DNA of 64,000 nt from Piscicola geometra (Eukaryota > Annelida > Clitellata > Hirudinida > Piscicolidae). Each line of letters opens with the position of its first letter. The first letter of the stretch is position 1. The position numbers and the translations under genes are program-made. This document shows positions 48,986-60,239 of the stretch, piece by piece. The DNA lies in NCBI GenBank assembly GCA_943735955.1, contig OX030957.1, forward strand, positions 10,839,100 to 10,903,099. Reading direction: 5' to 3'. The notes under the pieces are model-generated. The model saw only the letters and a program-made list of their open reading frames with translations. It was not told where the DNA came from and did no database searches.

Positions 48986-49700
48986 CAAAACCTTGACAGC
49001 AACGCCACAGTGTTGGGGTGATTTTACTTAATAAAACTATAACAGCACACTGGCACAAAAATAATTATGCAGTTTATTTTAACGCCTTATGAAATGATTG
49101 TCCCGAATGGTAGCATTGGGCGCAATGAGAATTTATGTTCTTGTTGAATATTATGTAAAAATGCATAAAAATAAATTTTTTTATTAAAAAAGTTTGTTAT
49201 AAAAAATGAAAAATAATTTTCGCACCTAAAGTGATCAGTTACCATATGTACATTCAAGTATATAATGTTGAAATTTCTGTTGCAATAAGAATGCAAACAG
49301 CATTTGAAGTAAGAAAAATCCCTAATGCTGCTTTAATTGAATTTATTAAACAATACGTCAATAATTCACAAATGTCATCATTATCTTCATTCCTGTGACC
49401 GAATATGTCGTTGTGCAAATATTAAAGAAGATGCCGCAATCATCCGGCGTTTAGAAGTCGGGACAAGAATACTCGAAAAATGGGATCCACTCTCACGTTG
49501 CTATCCAAATTATTTCTGGCTGCCCTTAGTGTGCGCTGTAGCACCGTCTTGAACAGTGACTCGTGTCTTATGATGTAGCCAGGACAAGTCAAACTTCGAT
49601 GCTAGACAGATGCCACAAGAGGTTATTTTAGCCAACTATTGCTGCTGTAGTATCGTAAAAAAACACATGAAATAGAGCGTTAGCCGACTTAGAGATACTG
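48986..49700. other. intergenic or ATP23 5' intron, no recognisable gene
   Basis: AT-rich. The 71-codon + frame at 49337-49552 and the 69-codon - frame at 49296-49087 match nothing I know and lack splice support. The missing ATP23 first exon may lie here or further right. Confidence 0.4.
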
Positions 49701-49739
49701 TAAGTTACTAAGTGATGCAAGATAGAAGATAAAATATAA

Positions 49740-49936
49740 AATAAGATAAGGCCTATTTATAATGCGCCAAGGCACGCAACTGAGGCGTCACTCACACGAC
49801 ATAAGTCGTGAAACACTGCATAATATACACTAGGTATATGATAGCTCATGGTTGGCTGAACAGGGATTCGAACTGTTGACCTTTAAGTTGCAGATCCAAC
49901 GACTTTAATTATCTAAGTCACCCCGCTCGCCAAAGA
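49740..49936 (-). mobile_element. tRNA-derived SINE, copy B
   Basis: In antisense it shows a tRNA-like head: an A-box-like tgacttagat at 49920-49911 and the B-box gttcgaatcc at 49873-49864. The tail contains atcatatacctagtgtat and gagtgacgcctcag, shared in modified form with the SINE at 58985. It ends gttgcgtgccttggcgc, shared with copy C at 55790. The tRNA part is too diverged to be a functional tRNA gene. Confidence 0.65.
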
Positions 49937-50349
49937 TGAGTATATAAGAAGAGCAGCTGACAAGGTGAAAGAAATGGTGAAAGAAGACCAATTGTAAAAG
50001 GGAAAAATCAGAAAATTAAGCCACCAGAGAGAAAAAAGAGACCAAGTAGGAGGTAAATGAATGTCATGAGAGAAGATATGATGAAAATAAGAGAAAGAAG
50101 CAGATACAGAAAATATAGGAGCAGCTATGGCCACCCCCAATGGGTTCAGTCGTGCAGAGAAGAATATGCACTGACAAATTGACAGATAAAGCAGCTACCT
50201 TAAGATGATGATGATGTTTAATTGATATAAACTTTAAATTATAAAGCCAAGGCAAGATATTATTACTAATTTCATTATTTTTTTTAGTTTTAGAGATTCA
50301 AATTGGTTTGCATAGCGAAATCCATACTAGTACCAAAATGTTCATGTAT

Positions 50350-50762
50350 TTAAAAATTATTTATTAAGAGACCCACTGTTTTTGAGACACCATTTAACAT
50401 TAGAAGAGCAGTCTTGTAGTCTGCCAGCTCTCCTGCCTTCTGACAACTTGCTCCACCATGATTGCTTTGATATGGTGTTCTGTCAAAAAGAACATCATTA
50501 GAAAAATGGAAATTAAGAACAATTCTATAATTTCTTTCTCCTGCAGGTTACCCCCTAAAAAATGTTTTTTCTCGCAGATATTTTCCAATTAACCATGGTT
50601 TTTCAGCAGGAAGGTTTTTTGTGCAGAGCTTTTATTTAAACAAACGATAAATAAAATAGTTAGTACCCCTTTTTCTAGAGACCTTTCTGGGTAATAAGAG
50701 TATCCAAACTCTTCTGGTTGGTCTTTACGTTTTTTAGGAGTTGGAACTTCTTTATCTGTCAT
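50350..50762 (-). CDS. small unrecognised two-exon gene, 69 codons
   Basis: On the - strand an ATG at 50762-50760 opens MTDKEVPTPKKRKD, then EEFGYSYYPE. The exon ends at 50683 before gtctct. A second exon (50479-50350, acceptor ttttgacag) joins in phase 2 and reads SNHGGASCQKAGELADY, then KTALLML, to a TAA stop. The N-terminus is basic and Pro-rich, and no signal peptide or membrane segment is evident. I do not recognise the family. Support comes from the phase match, the KKRK run and the head-to-head position 305 bp from TADA2B, suggesting a shared promoter. It could be a longer gene with other exons. Confidence 0.45.
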
Positions 50763-51067
50763 TTTATTGGAATAAGATTTAGTTAAAAGTGTTAATGAAT
50801 ATTTTTTGGAATTTTAATTTGTGGGTGATAATGTAAGGACCTCTAAAAATTAATTTATAAACATTACAATTTTAAAAATCAATATTGAAAAACAATTTTT
50901 TTAAAATATTTTTATTTATTTATTTTATAGATTTGAAACTATACATTTTTCAAAAACTAGTTTTAAAATTAGTTATACTATGGCGGAATAGAATTACATT
51001 TATTCAGTTTCGCTTGCAGATTTTAGTCTATAATCATTATATTATATAGTATAATCATTATACTATA
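50763..51067. promoter_or_regulatory. putative bidirectional promoter
   Basis: The 305 bp between the start codons of the small - strand gene and TADA2B, transcribed away from each other. AT-rich. No specific box could be assigned. Confidence 0.35.
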
Positions 51068-54000
51068 ATGAAAGAAAATACATTATGTTCTAATTGTTCA
51101 ATTGTTTTAAAAGAATTGTATGTCGAATGCGCAGTTTGCATAGATATGTGCTTTTGTTTTGATGTTGGTAAAGATTCTTTTTAACAATAAAAAATGTATT
51201 TATAATATATTACATTTCATTTGTTACTTATATTCTAGTTTCAAATTTAAAATCTCAGTGACATAATTAGTTCATTATCACCATTGCAGTGTTTTTCTAC
51301 TGATTTGAATATTAATGATCACACACCATCTCACCATTATACTATCAAAGTGGGAACCAATTATATACTCAAATCTAAGAATATATGCTCTTACATATCT
51401 ATACCAGAATCCTAAAATATCTTATGAAAAAATGTCAGGATTTTAGTGAAGGAAAGAACTCATCGTTGTTCACAGATGAGACAGAGGATGAAGTTTGGAC
51501 AATTGAAGAGGAGTTATTGCTCCTCGATGCAGTAGAACATTTTGGCTTTGGAAGCTGGTACTTGAAGCCAGACTTTTTGAAATATTTTCATTCCATATTC
51601 CTAAAACGTTGTTTTCATCTTACTTTTTTCTCTCCACAACCGCAGGGTTGATGTAGCCGAACATGTTAAAAGTAAATCCGACTCAGGCATGTTCTTATTT
51701 GTCAATGATTAAAACTAGAGACTGAATGGAACTGGTCCTTTTGATTTGGCCGAAACTGAAATTAAGCCGAAATTGTTTTTCAATCTGAATAATTTTTTAT
51801 GATAAACAAAAAAAGGGCATTTCAATCTTTATATCTAAAAAAACGTATTTTGAACCCAAAAATAAAAGTTGTTGACAATAAAATTTTGTTGAAATATGTA
51901 TTTTAATAATGTTTATATAATACCATCATTGAATGTATGCCAATCAACGTAAAAGATTGTTCCAGATGCTAATAGATGCTATTCTAACACTTAGTCTTAA
52001 AGACACCAATAAATCAATGTCTAATAGATATCTTTTAGAGATGAGAATCTAACCTCAAATTAAATAGTTCCAGTTCGATTGAGGATATACAGACAAACTT
52101 TTTGGGGTTTTCTGCCGATGTGAGATCTTTTTTGACCGAAAGCGAAATTGAGTCGTAACTGCAAATATTAGTTTCGGCTGAAACTGTAAATTTAGATTGG
52201 ACCGAAACTAAAAAAATGAAAATTTCGGTGGCGAAACCAAACCGAATTTCGGTCGGTCTTTTATTAAAAACATTAGTGTTTAATAGGAATATGTTCATCA
52301 ACCTGATAATACTCCTTTAAGAAATAGCCAAACAACCCAGCAGATTGCGAAGAACACTACTTCAAGTTCTACGTAGAAGGAAACATTGGCCAATGTGACT
52401 ATCTTTTTTTATAGCAGTATAACATTTCTTTTTGGATAATTGCTTTTATCTTCTTACTGTCCTGCAGGCACTATCACCAAGATGAACCATTCCTTATGCT
52501 GTGATGACACTTACTCGGGAAACGTTTATGGTAAAAAAACATTCGAAATAATATTTTAAATAGTATAACCGAAATTGAATTGAATAAGTAGTAGTCGTGG
52601 TTGAACGATAAAAATTATGTTAAAATAAATAAGCTACATAAAAAATAATGAATCCATCTCTACATGTTGATCCTTCAATATCTTTTTTATATGAAGTTCT
52701 TTTTACATACGAAATATATATATGCAATATTTATATCCTCTACTTTAATTGCAGTTGGTTATAGTATTCTTCCATGATAACAATTTAACAATACCTTCAA
52801 TTTATAAATCTTTAATATTATTATTATTATTTAAAATTACTAATTTGGTCATATTTGAAATAAAAACTCTTTCAAAAATTTGGTTTAATATATAGAACAT
52901 GCGGAATACGTTCTAAATAAAGTTTTAGCCATTTTTATTGATTATCGGACCAGATACTTATTTTACAGTTTATTTATGTAAAGGTGTACTTTTAGTAATT
53001 TTTTCATGTATAATAAACAATACACATACACAATCATCCTGTGAAAGTTTATGGAATACTAAAGCCCTAAGAAACGGAGAGGGAGAGGCACTGTAAAAAC
53101 TGGCACTCTTCAAGCAGCGGCTGTTTTTGATAGAACAAAAATGTTTAGCAGAAAGGGTGCAAGATGTGGAAGGAGTCATTATTAGCATCAGTGCCATGAG
53201 ACAAGCCGGCATGAAGATGGTATCGTGGCATCAATGGCACAGACAATCAAACAGAATATTGGTTACTAGGGCTTGAAACAGGGTCAGAAGTCTTTGTCTT
53301 GATATAACATTATTCGAAGCTGGAACAAAAGATGGCATTTGCATTCGTCTGGAATCTGAGCTTGGCAGACAGTTATTCAATTTCGTCTGTGGTCGTCACG
53401 TTTAAGGAATTATATCTGAAAAGGTTTTCAGCATTCATATCATCCTAATTCTTAGGTCACTTCTCATTGAGTACTTTGGTGACTTTATACATTTTGGTTT
53501 GGTTTTCGCCAGAAATTGGATACTATCGCAGGATAGTAGTTTAGCTTCTTGGAGAGATGATCTAATCAGGCTTGCACAGTCTTAGTTGAAGAGGCTCCAA
53601 CCTCGTGACGATCACTGTGAATTTCTTGATCTTTCAATCATTTTATGGGTAGGACACTCGAATCTGGAATACGGCGTAGGTAGCCTGGTACTGTTCACAG
53701 TGCTCGTTGGGTGGAGAAGACCATTTATTCCCTGTTGATATCCGCTCTTTGTGAGTGAATGAGCCCAGTACGACCTGGCTCTTACAATTTCTGTCATCTC
53801 TGCTCTTTTGCCTTTTCCTTAGCATCTTCTGTGACTGAACTCTTGTTGCGTCCAAGTGCCTTTCAGCATAACAGTTTTATAACTCTGCCGTTGTCTGTGT
53901 CTCTTTTCCAACTTTTTCCCACGTTTCATTTGGTTTACATGGAGTTGATGGTCTGAAACCACGCTTGGACCTTGTTTGACACTTACATTCTGAAGAGATG

Positions 54001-56899
54001 GATGGAGCTTCAACGTGATGCACATGAGAAGAGTGGCTTTTGGAGAATGTATGATTGATGCTTTCTTCAGAATCAGATGTCATGAAGTTAAAGGTTTCTA
54101 TTATAGTCTTCATCAATCTTTAAAATAAAAGAAATATAACAGTCGAATGAAACTACAAATAGAAAAATATTTGTGTCTTTGAAAGCCTAAAATATAACTC
54201 CTAAATGTACGCAGATGAGAACGCCAAGCCGCAGCACTTGAGCGTGGAGGAGCAGATGGAGTTGGGCTACATGGCGTTCAGGGACGACTTCATCAAGGTA
54301 CATTCGTCTCTTGTGCTACTGATGCTGCGTCAAGTCTTCTCTATTTCATATTTCTTACTCACCTCTCTACCACTTCCAACGTAGCGTAAACACGTTTAGG
54401 TTTTCCAGCTCATGTTAGTTTTATAATGATGATGATAGTGATACTTCTACTACCAATAATGGAACCTGGTGGCAGGAGTACGACAACGACGCGGAGTTGA
54501 GCATCTGCGACATGTGCCTGCACTACACCGACAGCTCCATCGACAGAGGTTGCAGTGTCTGCCAATCTTTGTACGCTTTCATGCATTACAACTTGTAATA
54601 CAAGCCCCTGCTTGCATACTGGCTTGCTCTTGTGCTTGAAGGAGGGACGTTGTTCAAAGCGTCGTTTGCTTGACATTTTATGATGAGGGGATAAATGTTT
54701 CTGAGAATTGACTCACCAATAAGTCAATTGAGAATTTACTTATTTTCACCGATCATTATCATCATCAGCGAGAGGGTGCAGATAAGAGGTTAGGGGCTTT
54801 TTTCGCCCCAAGATGAAAACACTTTTCACAGCTTACTGTTTACAGCCCATACGTTAGGAATCCTATATCGATATACGACGAGGTTTGTTGTCGATATGAC
54901 GTCTTTGGTCTGCCAAGATGTTGTTGGGCCTTCATCTCCGATGGCCAGTGAATGAGAGTTGGCGTTTTAGAATCATTTCGCTGATGCACTCCTGTGTGAT
55001 TCGTGTGTAGAAAGACTCGTTTGTGGTGTGGTCGTTGGACTGTTCGCTTCCAAGCGCCATCCAATAGCAAGTTTTTGCGCAAATTTCAAGTTTCTTCACC
55101 ATGCAGAACGCTTGTAGAGAAATTTAAAGGGTGCTGAAAGCTGGCTTTGTATGTCTACTTGGCTGGTCGACTTGTCATACATGACTGATCGCGTTGAAAA
55201 TCTTCATTTTACTAGTTCGATCATTGCACTCTTCTATTCAAGCCATGAGGCATGCACACAACCATTCCAACCTTGGCTACACATCTACCAAAACTAATAC
55301 GCAATAGAATACACACCAACTATCATCACCATGCAATAGAATACACACCAACTATCATCACCATGCAATAGAATACACACCAACTATCATCACCATGCAA
55401 TAGAATACACACCAACTATCATCACCATGCAATAGAATACACACCAACTATCATCACCATGCAATAGAATACACACCAACTACCATCACCATGCAATAGA
55501 AACACACCATGCATCATCACCATGGCACCAGGCTACTGCACCTTCAAGGTGAGTCAGCTGCAGGAGCGTCTGAGGGAGCGACTGGAACGCAAGCGCATCG
55601 GCAAGCAGCACCAGCTGATGCACGACGCCACCTCACTGGCCTTCAGGAGCTGGTGTGTACAACGCAAGAAGAGAAGTCGAGAACTCAAGTTCGTTTTGGT
55701 ATTCTGGCTTGGTCTAAGAGGGGCATCGTTTAATTGTATAGCGTTGAATAGCTTTAAATCTTCACCATCTTTATTATTATTTATTTTAACGGGTAGTTGA
55801 GTGCTTGACCAACGGTTACCCTAGGTTCGAGTGCAAGCGATTGTAGTGAGCGCTTCAGTTGCGTGCCTGGGCGCTATATATAATAAACGGGAAACCCACG
55901 ATAATGATGATGATGATGATGAGGATCAGCACCATTGCAGGTCGTTCCAGGCGAGGTACCTTCTCTTCGCCAAGTACATGGACAAGAAATCCTTCACGGA
56001 CCTGTACAAGAGTCTCATCAGTGAGTTCTCTGCATGCAGCATCTACCTCGTCGTCTTCGTGTGTCGCCTTTTAGAGATACTTTTGATACATCTTGTTAAA
56101 AATGCTTTTTTCCTATTGAGAGTATTTTTTTACAGTTTATATTTAATAAAAGTTTAATAATTAACGAATCAATTTTTTTTCAGATATCCTATAACACACA
56201 CACACACACACACAAATCTGAACACATAACACACACACACCCATAAATCTTAACACATAACACACACACACCCACAAATCTTAACACATAACACACACAC
56301 ACACACACACACACACAAATCTTAACACATAACACACACACACACACACACACAAATCCTAACACATAACACACACACACCCTCAAATCTTAACACATAA
56401 CACAAACACACACAAATCCTAACACATAACACACACACACACAAATCCTAACACACAACACACACACATAAACACACACACACAAACAGGACAGGAGCGG
56501 GTGATGCGGCATGTGCGGATGCTGGGCAAGCTGCACTCGAGGGGCTGCGACAGACTGCATGGCAACTTCAAGAAGATCAACTGGAAACTCAACGTGAGAG
56601 CAACTAACTGATATAGTACAAATAATAATATTAATTATTATTACTATTATTATTATGATAATTATTCGAGTGTCACTGCTCAGTAATAGCTACCACGAAC
56701 ATGCAGTGCCATTTTGGCAGCTTCGAAGGCATTTTCGATTCTTTTTATAGGGTATTTTAAAAAAAAACTATTTAATATTTTTTAAGTTAACTTTTTTTTG
56801 CATTTTGTTGTTTCATTCGAATGCCAAGTCTTCTCAAATTCATCACTTGAACAGGGACTTGGCAAACGGAAAAAAAAGACCCAAAAGAGTTATAAATGA
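51068..56899 (+). CDS. TADA2B: transcriptional adaptor Ada2, TADA2B-like (SAGA subunit)
   Basis: Ada2 couples the Gcn5 acetyltransferase to nucleosomes. Twelve exons (51068-51163, 51290-51349, 51439-51557, 51646-51686, 52344-52394, 52468-52530, 54215-54297, 54476-54548, 55532-55688, 55941-56020, 56490-56593, 56855-56899) sum to 323 codons and a stop. A ZZ zinc finger opens the protein (LCSNC, VECAVC, then CFSTDLNINDHTPSHHY). A SANT domain follows (EEELLLLDAVEHFGFGSW, VDVAEHVKSK, CEEHYFKFYVEGNIG). The conserved mid-domain has LGYMAFRDDF and EYDNDAE, closer to TADA2B than TADA2A, then ERLRERLERKRIGK. No C-terminal SWIRM domain is visible, and the protein is about 100 residues shorter than typical. 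The 51439 start and the last exon are the least certain. Intron 4 appears to use a GC donor. Confidence 0.85.
51687..52343 (+). other. TADA2B: probable GC-AG intron of TADA2B hosting a hAT element
   Basis: The exon ends cag and is followed by GCATGT. The next exon begins after cccagcag. Phase 1 on both sides gives the expected SANT sequence SDSDCEEHYF. The nearest GT at 51690 leaves phase 2 and does not join. The intron is almost filled by the hAT element 51716-52262. Confidence 0.6.
51716..52262. mobile_element. non-autonomous hAT element (tagagacc family), short copy
   Basis: It begins tagagactga and ends tcggtctttt, decayed inverted repeats of the TAGAGACCGA family at 57682. Flanking 8-mers ATTAAAAC and ATTAAAAA match at 7 of 8. 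It shares the ggccgaaac/gccgaaattg ends and the internal agagatgagaatc...gttcgattgaggatat block with the 57.7-kb copy. It is 547 bp long and non-coding. Confidence 0.75.
52531..54214 (+). other. TADA2B: TADA2B intron with transposase-like relic
   Basis: A 1.7-kb intron. The segment 52960-53600 is a degenerate coding repeat listed separately. On the - strand, 54116-53643 has broken frames rich in Ser, Lys and Glu that I cannot assign. Confidence 0.5.
53120..53590 (+). pseudogene. degenerate transposase-like repeat, copy 2
   Basis: On the + strand it reads AMRQAGMKMVSWHQWHRQ, a stop, then SLCLDITLFEAGTKDG, LESELGRQLFNFVCGRH, a stop, and GIISEKVFS. It is the opposite-strand relative of the relic at 6550-7160 over about 140 bp of strong nucleotide similarity. 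It keeps more of the original frame, giving a better bait for finding the parent element. Confidence 0.55.
55299..55505. repeat. 32-bp minisatellite in TADA2B intron
   Basis: About six tandem copies of a 32-bp unit (catgcaatagaatacacacc then aactatcatcac), with one late copy carrying accat. They lie directly before the acceptor of the exon at 55532. Confidence 0.92.
55790..55910 (+). mobile_element. tRNA-derived SINE, copy C
   Basis: The head resembles a tRNA internal promoter (gtagttgagtgcttgacc, then B-box ggttcgagtgc). The 3' part, cagttgcgtgcctgggcgct, is shared with copy B. It ends in a (GAT)n tail beside the acceptor of TADA2B exon 10. Confidence 0.6.
56190..56485. repeat. compound CA-rich minisatellite before TADA2B exon 11
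   Basis: Alternating (CA)n blocks and a conserved aaatcttaacacataac segment repeat about eight times with variable CA length. This is a minisatellite grown out of a CA tract. It runs into the acceptor of the exon at 56490. Confidence 0.9.
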
Positions 56900-57681
56900 A
56901 GAAGCTACAAACTCATCATCATTATCATCATCATCGATCATTTAAAAAGTAACTTCAATTTTGTTTTTTCGATTATATGTTTCGACCGCTTGGGGAATTT
57001 CGCCTTTGAGAAATGCGCATGCGAAAGTCTTTACAGCATTGTGTTGCAACTTTCTTGATCATTATCTTTAAGAACAAAATTCGTGAGCAAATTATCTTAA
57101 TAGAACTCAAATCAAAGCAAAGTTATATTTTGGGGAAAATGCTTGAAATAGCTACCTTTCTCAAACGCATTCTTCAACCGGTCGGAACATATACTTTATA
57201 ACTTGAGTTATCTATCAATTTATTGGAGAGTATGAATGATGATGATCATGAAATTATAGAACCATCATTCCACATAGGTTGTAAGAAACATCGCCCGCAA
57301 GATCCAGAAAGTCTCTTGTCAATGTCGCAATTAGTTGTTTTTGTTCAGTAATTTTGCATTTAGAAATACTCCCTCTTTAAAAGCTTCAAAAGTCAAATGA
57401 AGAGTTTTCAAGTCATGTTCGTTATCACGCGTGTTAACCCATAAAGTCGAGTACATGCTCTCGAAGAGGCTCCTGGGCGACGAAAGGACTGCTAGCAATG
57501 TTCCAATTTAAAAGACACGAAACCTTATACATAATTCCGTTACGTGTTTGTACATTTAATAAAACTAATCTGTGATATTGATTGTTTGGTTTTAAAAAAT
57601 CCATATTGTAAAATACCTTTGAACTTTGTCCGAGTGTTAGCAACGTCGTGCCGCTTAACAGAAGCCACCTGGCCTCTTGTT
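56900..57681. other. intergenic downstream of TADA2B
   Basis: No gene recognised. Antisense frames at 57700-57434 could be extra transposase coding outside the hAT ends at 57682, but no motif supports this. Confidence 0.45.
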
Positions 57682-58821
57682 TAGAGACCGACAGAAACAT
57701 ATATTTTTAATTCGGTCGAAACCGAAATTGTAATAAGATTTTCGGCCAAAACCGAGGCCGAAATTTTTCCCAACTTTTATTAAAAACAAAAAAATAGTTT
57801 TTAACGATGTCAATGCCAGTTTAATAAGTAAATCCTAACAAAAAATATAAGTTTTTCATCAACGAAATCGGTCTACATAAGTATTCATCAAAATCAAAAA
57901 ATAGTATTGAACGATGTCAATTTCTATTTAATAATTAAATCCAAATAAACGAATATTGTAAGCCAGAAATATATAGCGTAGATTTTCCCTGCAGAACTAA
58001 ACAGTTGCTCGCTAGCCACACTTGTTGGGGGTGCAGATAAGTATTTTCGAGCAGCAGGCTCAAGACATGAATATTGACTGCAATGCCAATACGCAAAAAT
58101 GTTGGATGTTCTATGGATCCTAGGCTCTTCAAGATACGCCTGCATTTATTTTTGAATCGAAGCCAAATCTTCACGGGTTTTCGATTTATATAGAATGTTT
58201 ATCTAAGCAAGGGTATCTAGAATTCCAGATGCTTGTATATGTCACTCGAACAATTAGTCTAATGACACACATAAATCAATCAACCACGATATCTAATAGA
58301 TATCTAATAGAGATGAGAATCGAACCCAAACTTAATAATTCGAGTTCGATTGAGGATATACAGATACTTACTTTTGACAATTAAATTTTAGTAAAAAAAT
58401 GTTTTTAAAAATAAAATTTGCTTAAAATAAGTTTTGTTAAATACCACCATTGAACGTATGCCAATTAACTTGAGTTTCTATACAATGGTTGTTGTTCCAG
58501 AAGCTAGTATTTGTTATTCGAACAATTAGTCTAATGACACCGATAAATCAATCAACAAAGATATCTAATAGATATCTAATAGAGATAAGAATCGAACCAA
58601 AACTTAATAGTTCGAGTTTGATTGAGGATACAAATATATCAGATAAACTACATAAATAAATAAAAAATTCGGTTTTTCGGTAAATATGAGATCCATTTTG
58701 GCCGAAACCGTAATTAAGCCGAAATTATAAAATTATTTTCGGCCGAAACCGAAAAATTGCCAAAAATTAAAAAATTGACAATTTCGGCGCCGAAACCGAA
58801 CCGAATTTCGATCGGTCTCTA
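57682..58821 (-). mobile_element. hAT element with TAGAGACCGA ends and 8-bp target duplication
   Basis: Terminal inverted repeats are TAGAGACCGA and TCGGTCTCTA. Flanks are CTCTTGTT (57674-57681) and CTCTTATT (58822-58829), 7 of 8 identical. The antisense strand retains the hAT C-terminal dimerisation signature ARKYLSAPPTSVASEQLFSS near 57990-58060, truncated and out of frame further on. About 115 bp (58253-58371 and 58527-58640) is duplicated within the element. The 1.14-kb size means it is a deletion derivative that cannot move itself. Confidence 0.85.
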
Positions 58822-58984
58822 CTCTTATTTGTGCCCGCTCGAAGATCATGAAGTTGTCAGCAAAGCCCATTGCTGGAGCATGGGACTCCCCTTGAGCATG
58901 TTGTTTCTAATAACTAGAAACATTATTTCAGCTATCTACTAACGGAAACTGTAACGGAATCATCCTAAACTGTATCATTACTAA

Positions 58985-59245
58985 AAACGGGAATGGCTTA
59001 GATGGTAGACGTCGGACTTGCGACTCAAAGGTTGCATGTTCGAATCCATGACGAGCAATCATATACCACTTGTTTATGATGCGGACTTTGTAGAGTGGCG
59101 CCTCTAGGTTCCTAGAACCCTTGTAACATGGTCTGCGTCTGTCAGGCTGTGAATAATATAGACCAAAAAAGTTATCGCTCGTTAATTACTAAATGAGTGA
59201 AGTGTGCTATTGGGCTCCTACTAGGGTTAGAGTTTTAACATTTCG
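58985..59245 (+). mobile_element. tRNA-derived SINE, copy A
   Basis: The tRNA-like head has the A-box tggcttagatgg (58994-59005) and the B-box gttcgaatcc (59038-59047), spaced as in tRNA genes. The tail (atcatataccacttgt, gtagagtggcgcctctag) is shared with copy B. No cloverleaf with a sound acceptor stem was evident, so I do not call a tRNA gene. Confidence 0.7.
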
Positions 59246-59652
59246 GGATTTTGAGCGTGAGGTGGCTTCGTCGTTGTGAAAGTCTTCGTTTCTAGCAGGT
59301 CTCCTCGTGGTCTGCGAAGCTTCAAGGTTGGTGATTTACCCCATGTAAGCCTTTCATTTAAGAAATGTTTTCAGTTTTGGTAGCCTTTTGGTCATTTCAT
59401 ATACAATTCTTGTTGATGAAGAACTCTACACAGTGATAGCTTATTTTAGATGGTACCAAACTATACCTAGAATTACTAAAGGTTTTTAATGTTAATAAAC
59501 ACATTATTTGATTTTCTTTACTTACTTTTTTATATTAATCTAGAATTTTAAATTCTATAATTATAACAAGGTATTTTCCCTACGGAATATTTTTTAGTAA
59601 TACTTGACCTTCATAGTAACTCAAGATATTTTTTTCCATATACTGCCTACCC

Positions 59653-59739
<87 letters not shown>

Positions 59740-60239
59740 CCACCCACACACATATACATATTTATATATGATACATTTAAAAATGCTTTTCTAATCCATT
59801 CTTTAAAAAAACTACACAAAATTCCCTAAACGTTGATAAAAACCTCTAATTGTAAAAATGAAATGCAAATAATTTGACCTAAGAGTAACGAAATCTTAAA
59901 AAATATTATTAGAGGAAAAAAGAAATAATTTATGAGTCGCTAATGAGATTAAGGGAGTAAATCAATAATGAAATGTATGTTGGAAAATAAAAGCGGATTC
60001 AAAAGTTGAATGGCGTGAAACAGGCAAAAAGTTTGCACTACAAACTCTATATTATAGCATTGGCTCTTTATTAGCTTCTCTACTAATATTAATCGAATTC
60101 GGCGACACTAAGCACGACACACACAAAGTGCAAGTTGCACTCGTCAATCTGCAGCAAGTCCCTCAAGATGGCTTGTCATCCTCTCCTCCACCCACCATCA
60201 CACCTGCTCACCACCACCACCACCATCATCATCAGCACT
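59246..60239. other. intergenic with CA microsatellite
   Basis: A (CA)n tract occupies about 59652-59745. The rest is AT-rich with no gene. A - strand AATAAA near 60066-60071 is the likely polyadenylation signal of DLST, about 170 bp after its stop codon. Confidence 0.6.

Noticed and set aside
58985..59060. A functional tRNA gene
   Set aside because: A- and B-box spacing is tRNA-like, but no sound acceptor stem or anticodon arm could be folded. Related heads occur in other SINE copies.
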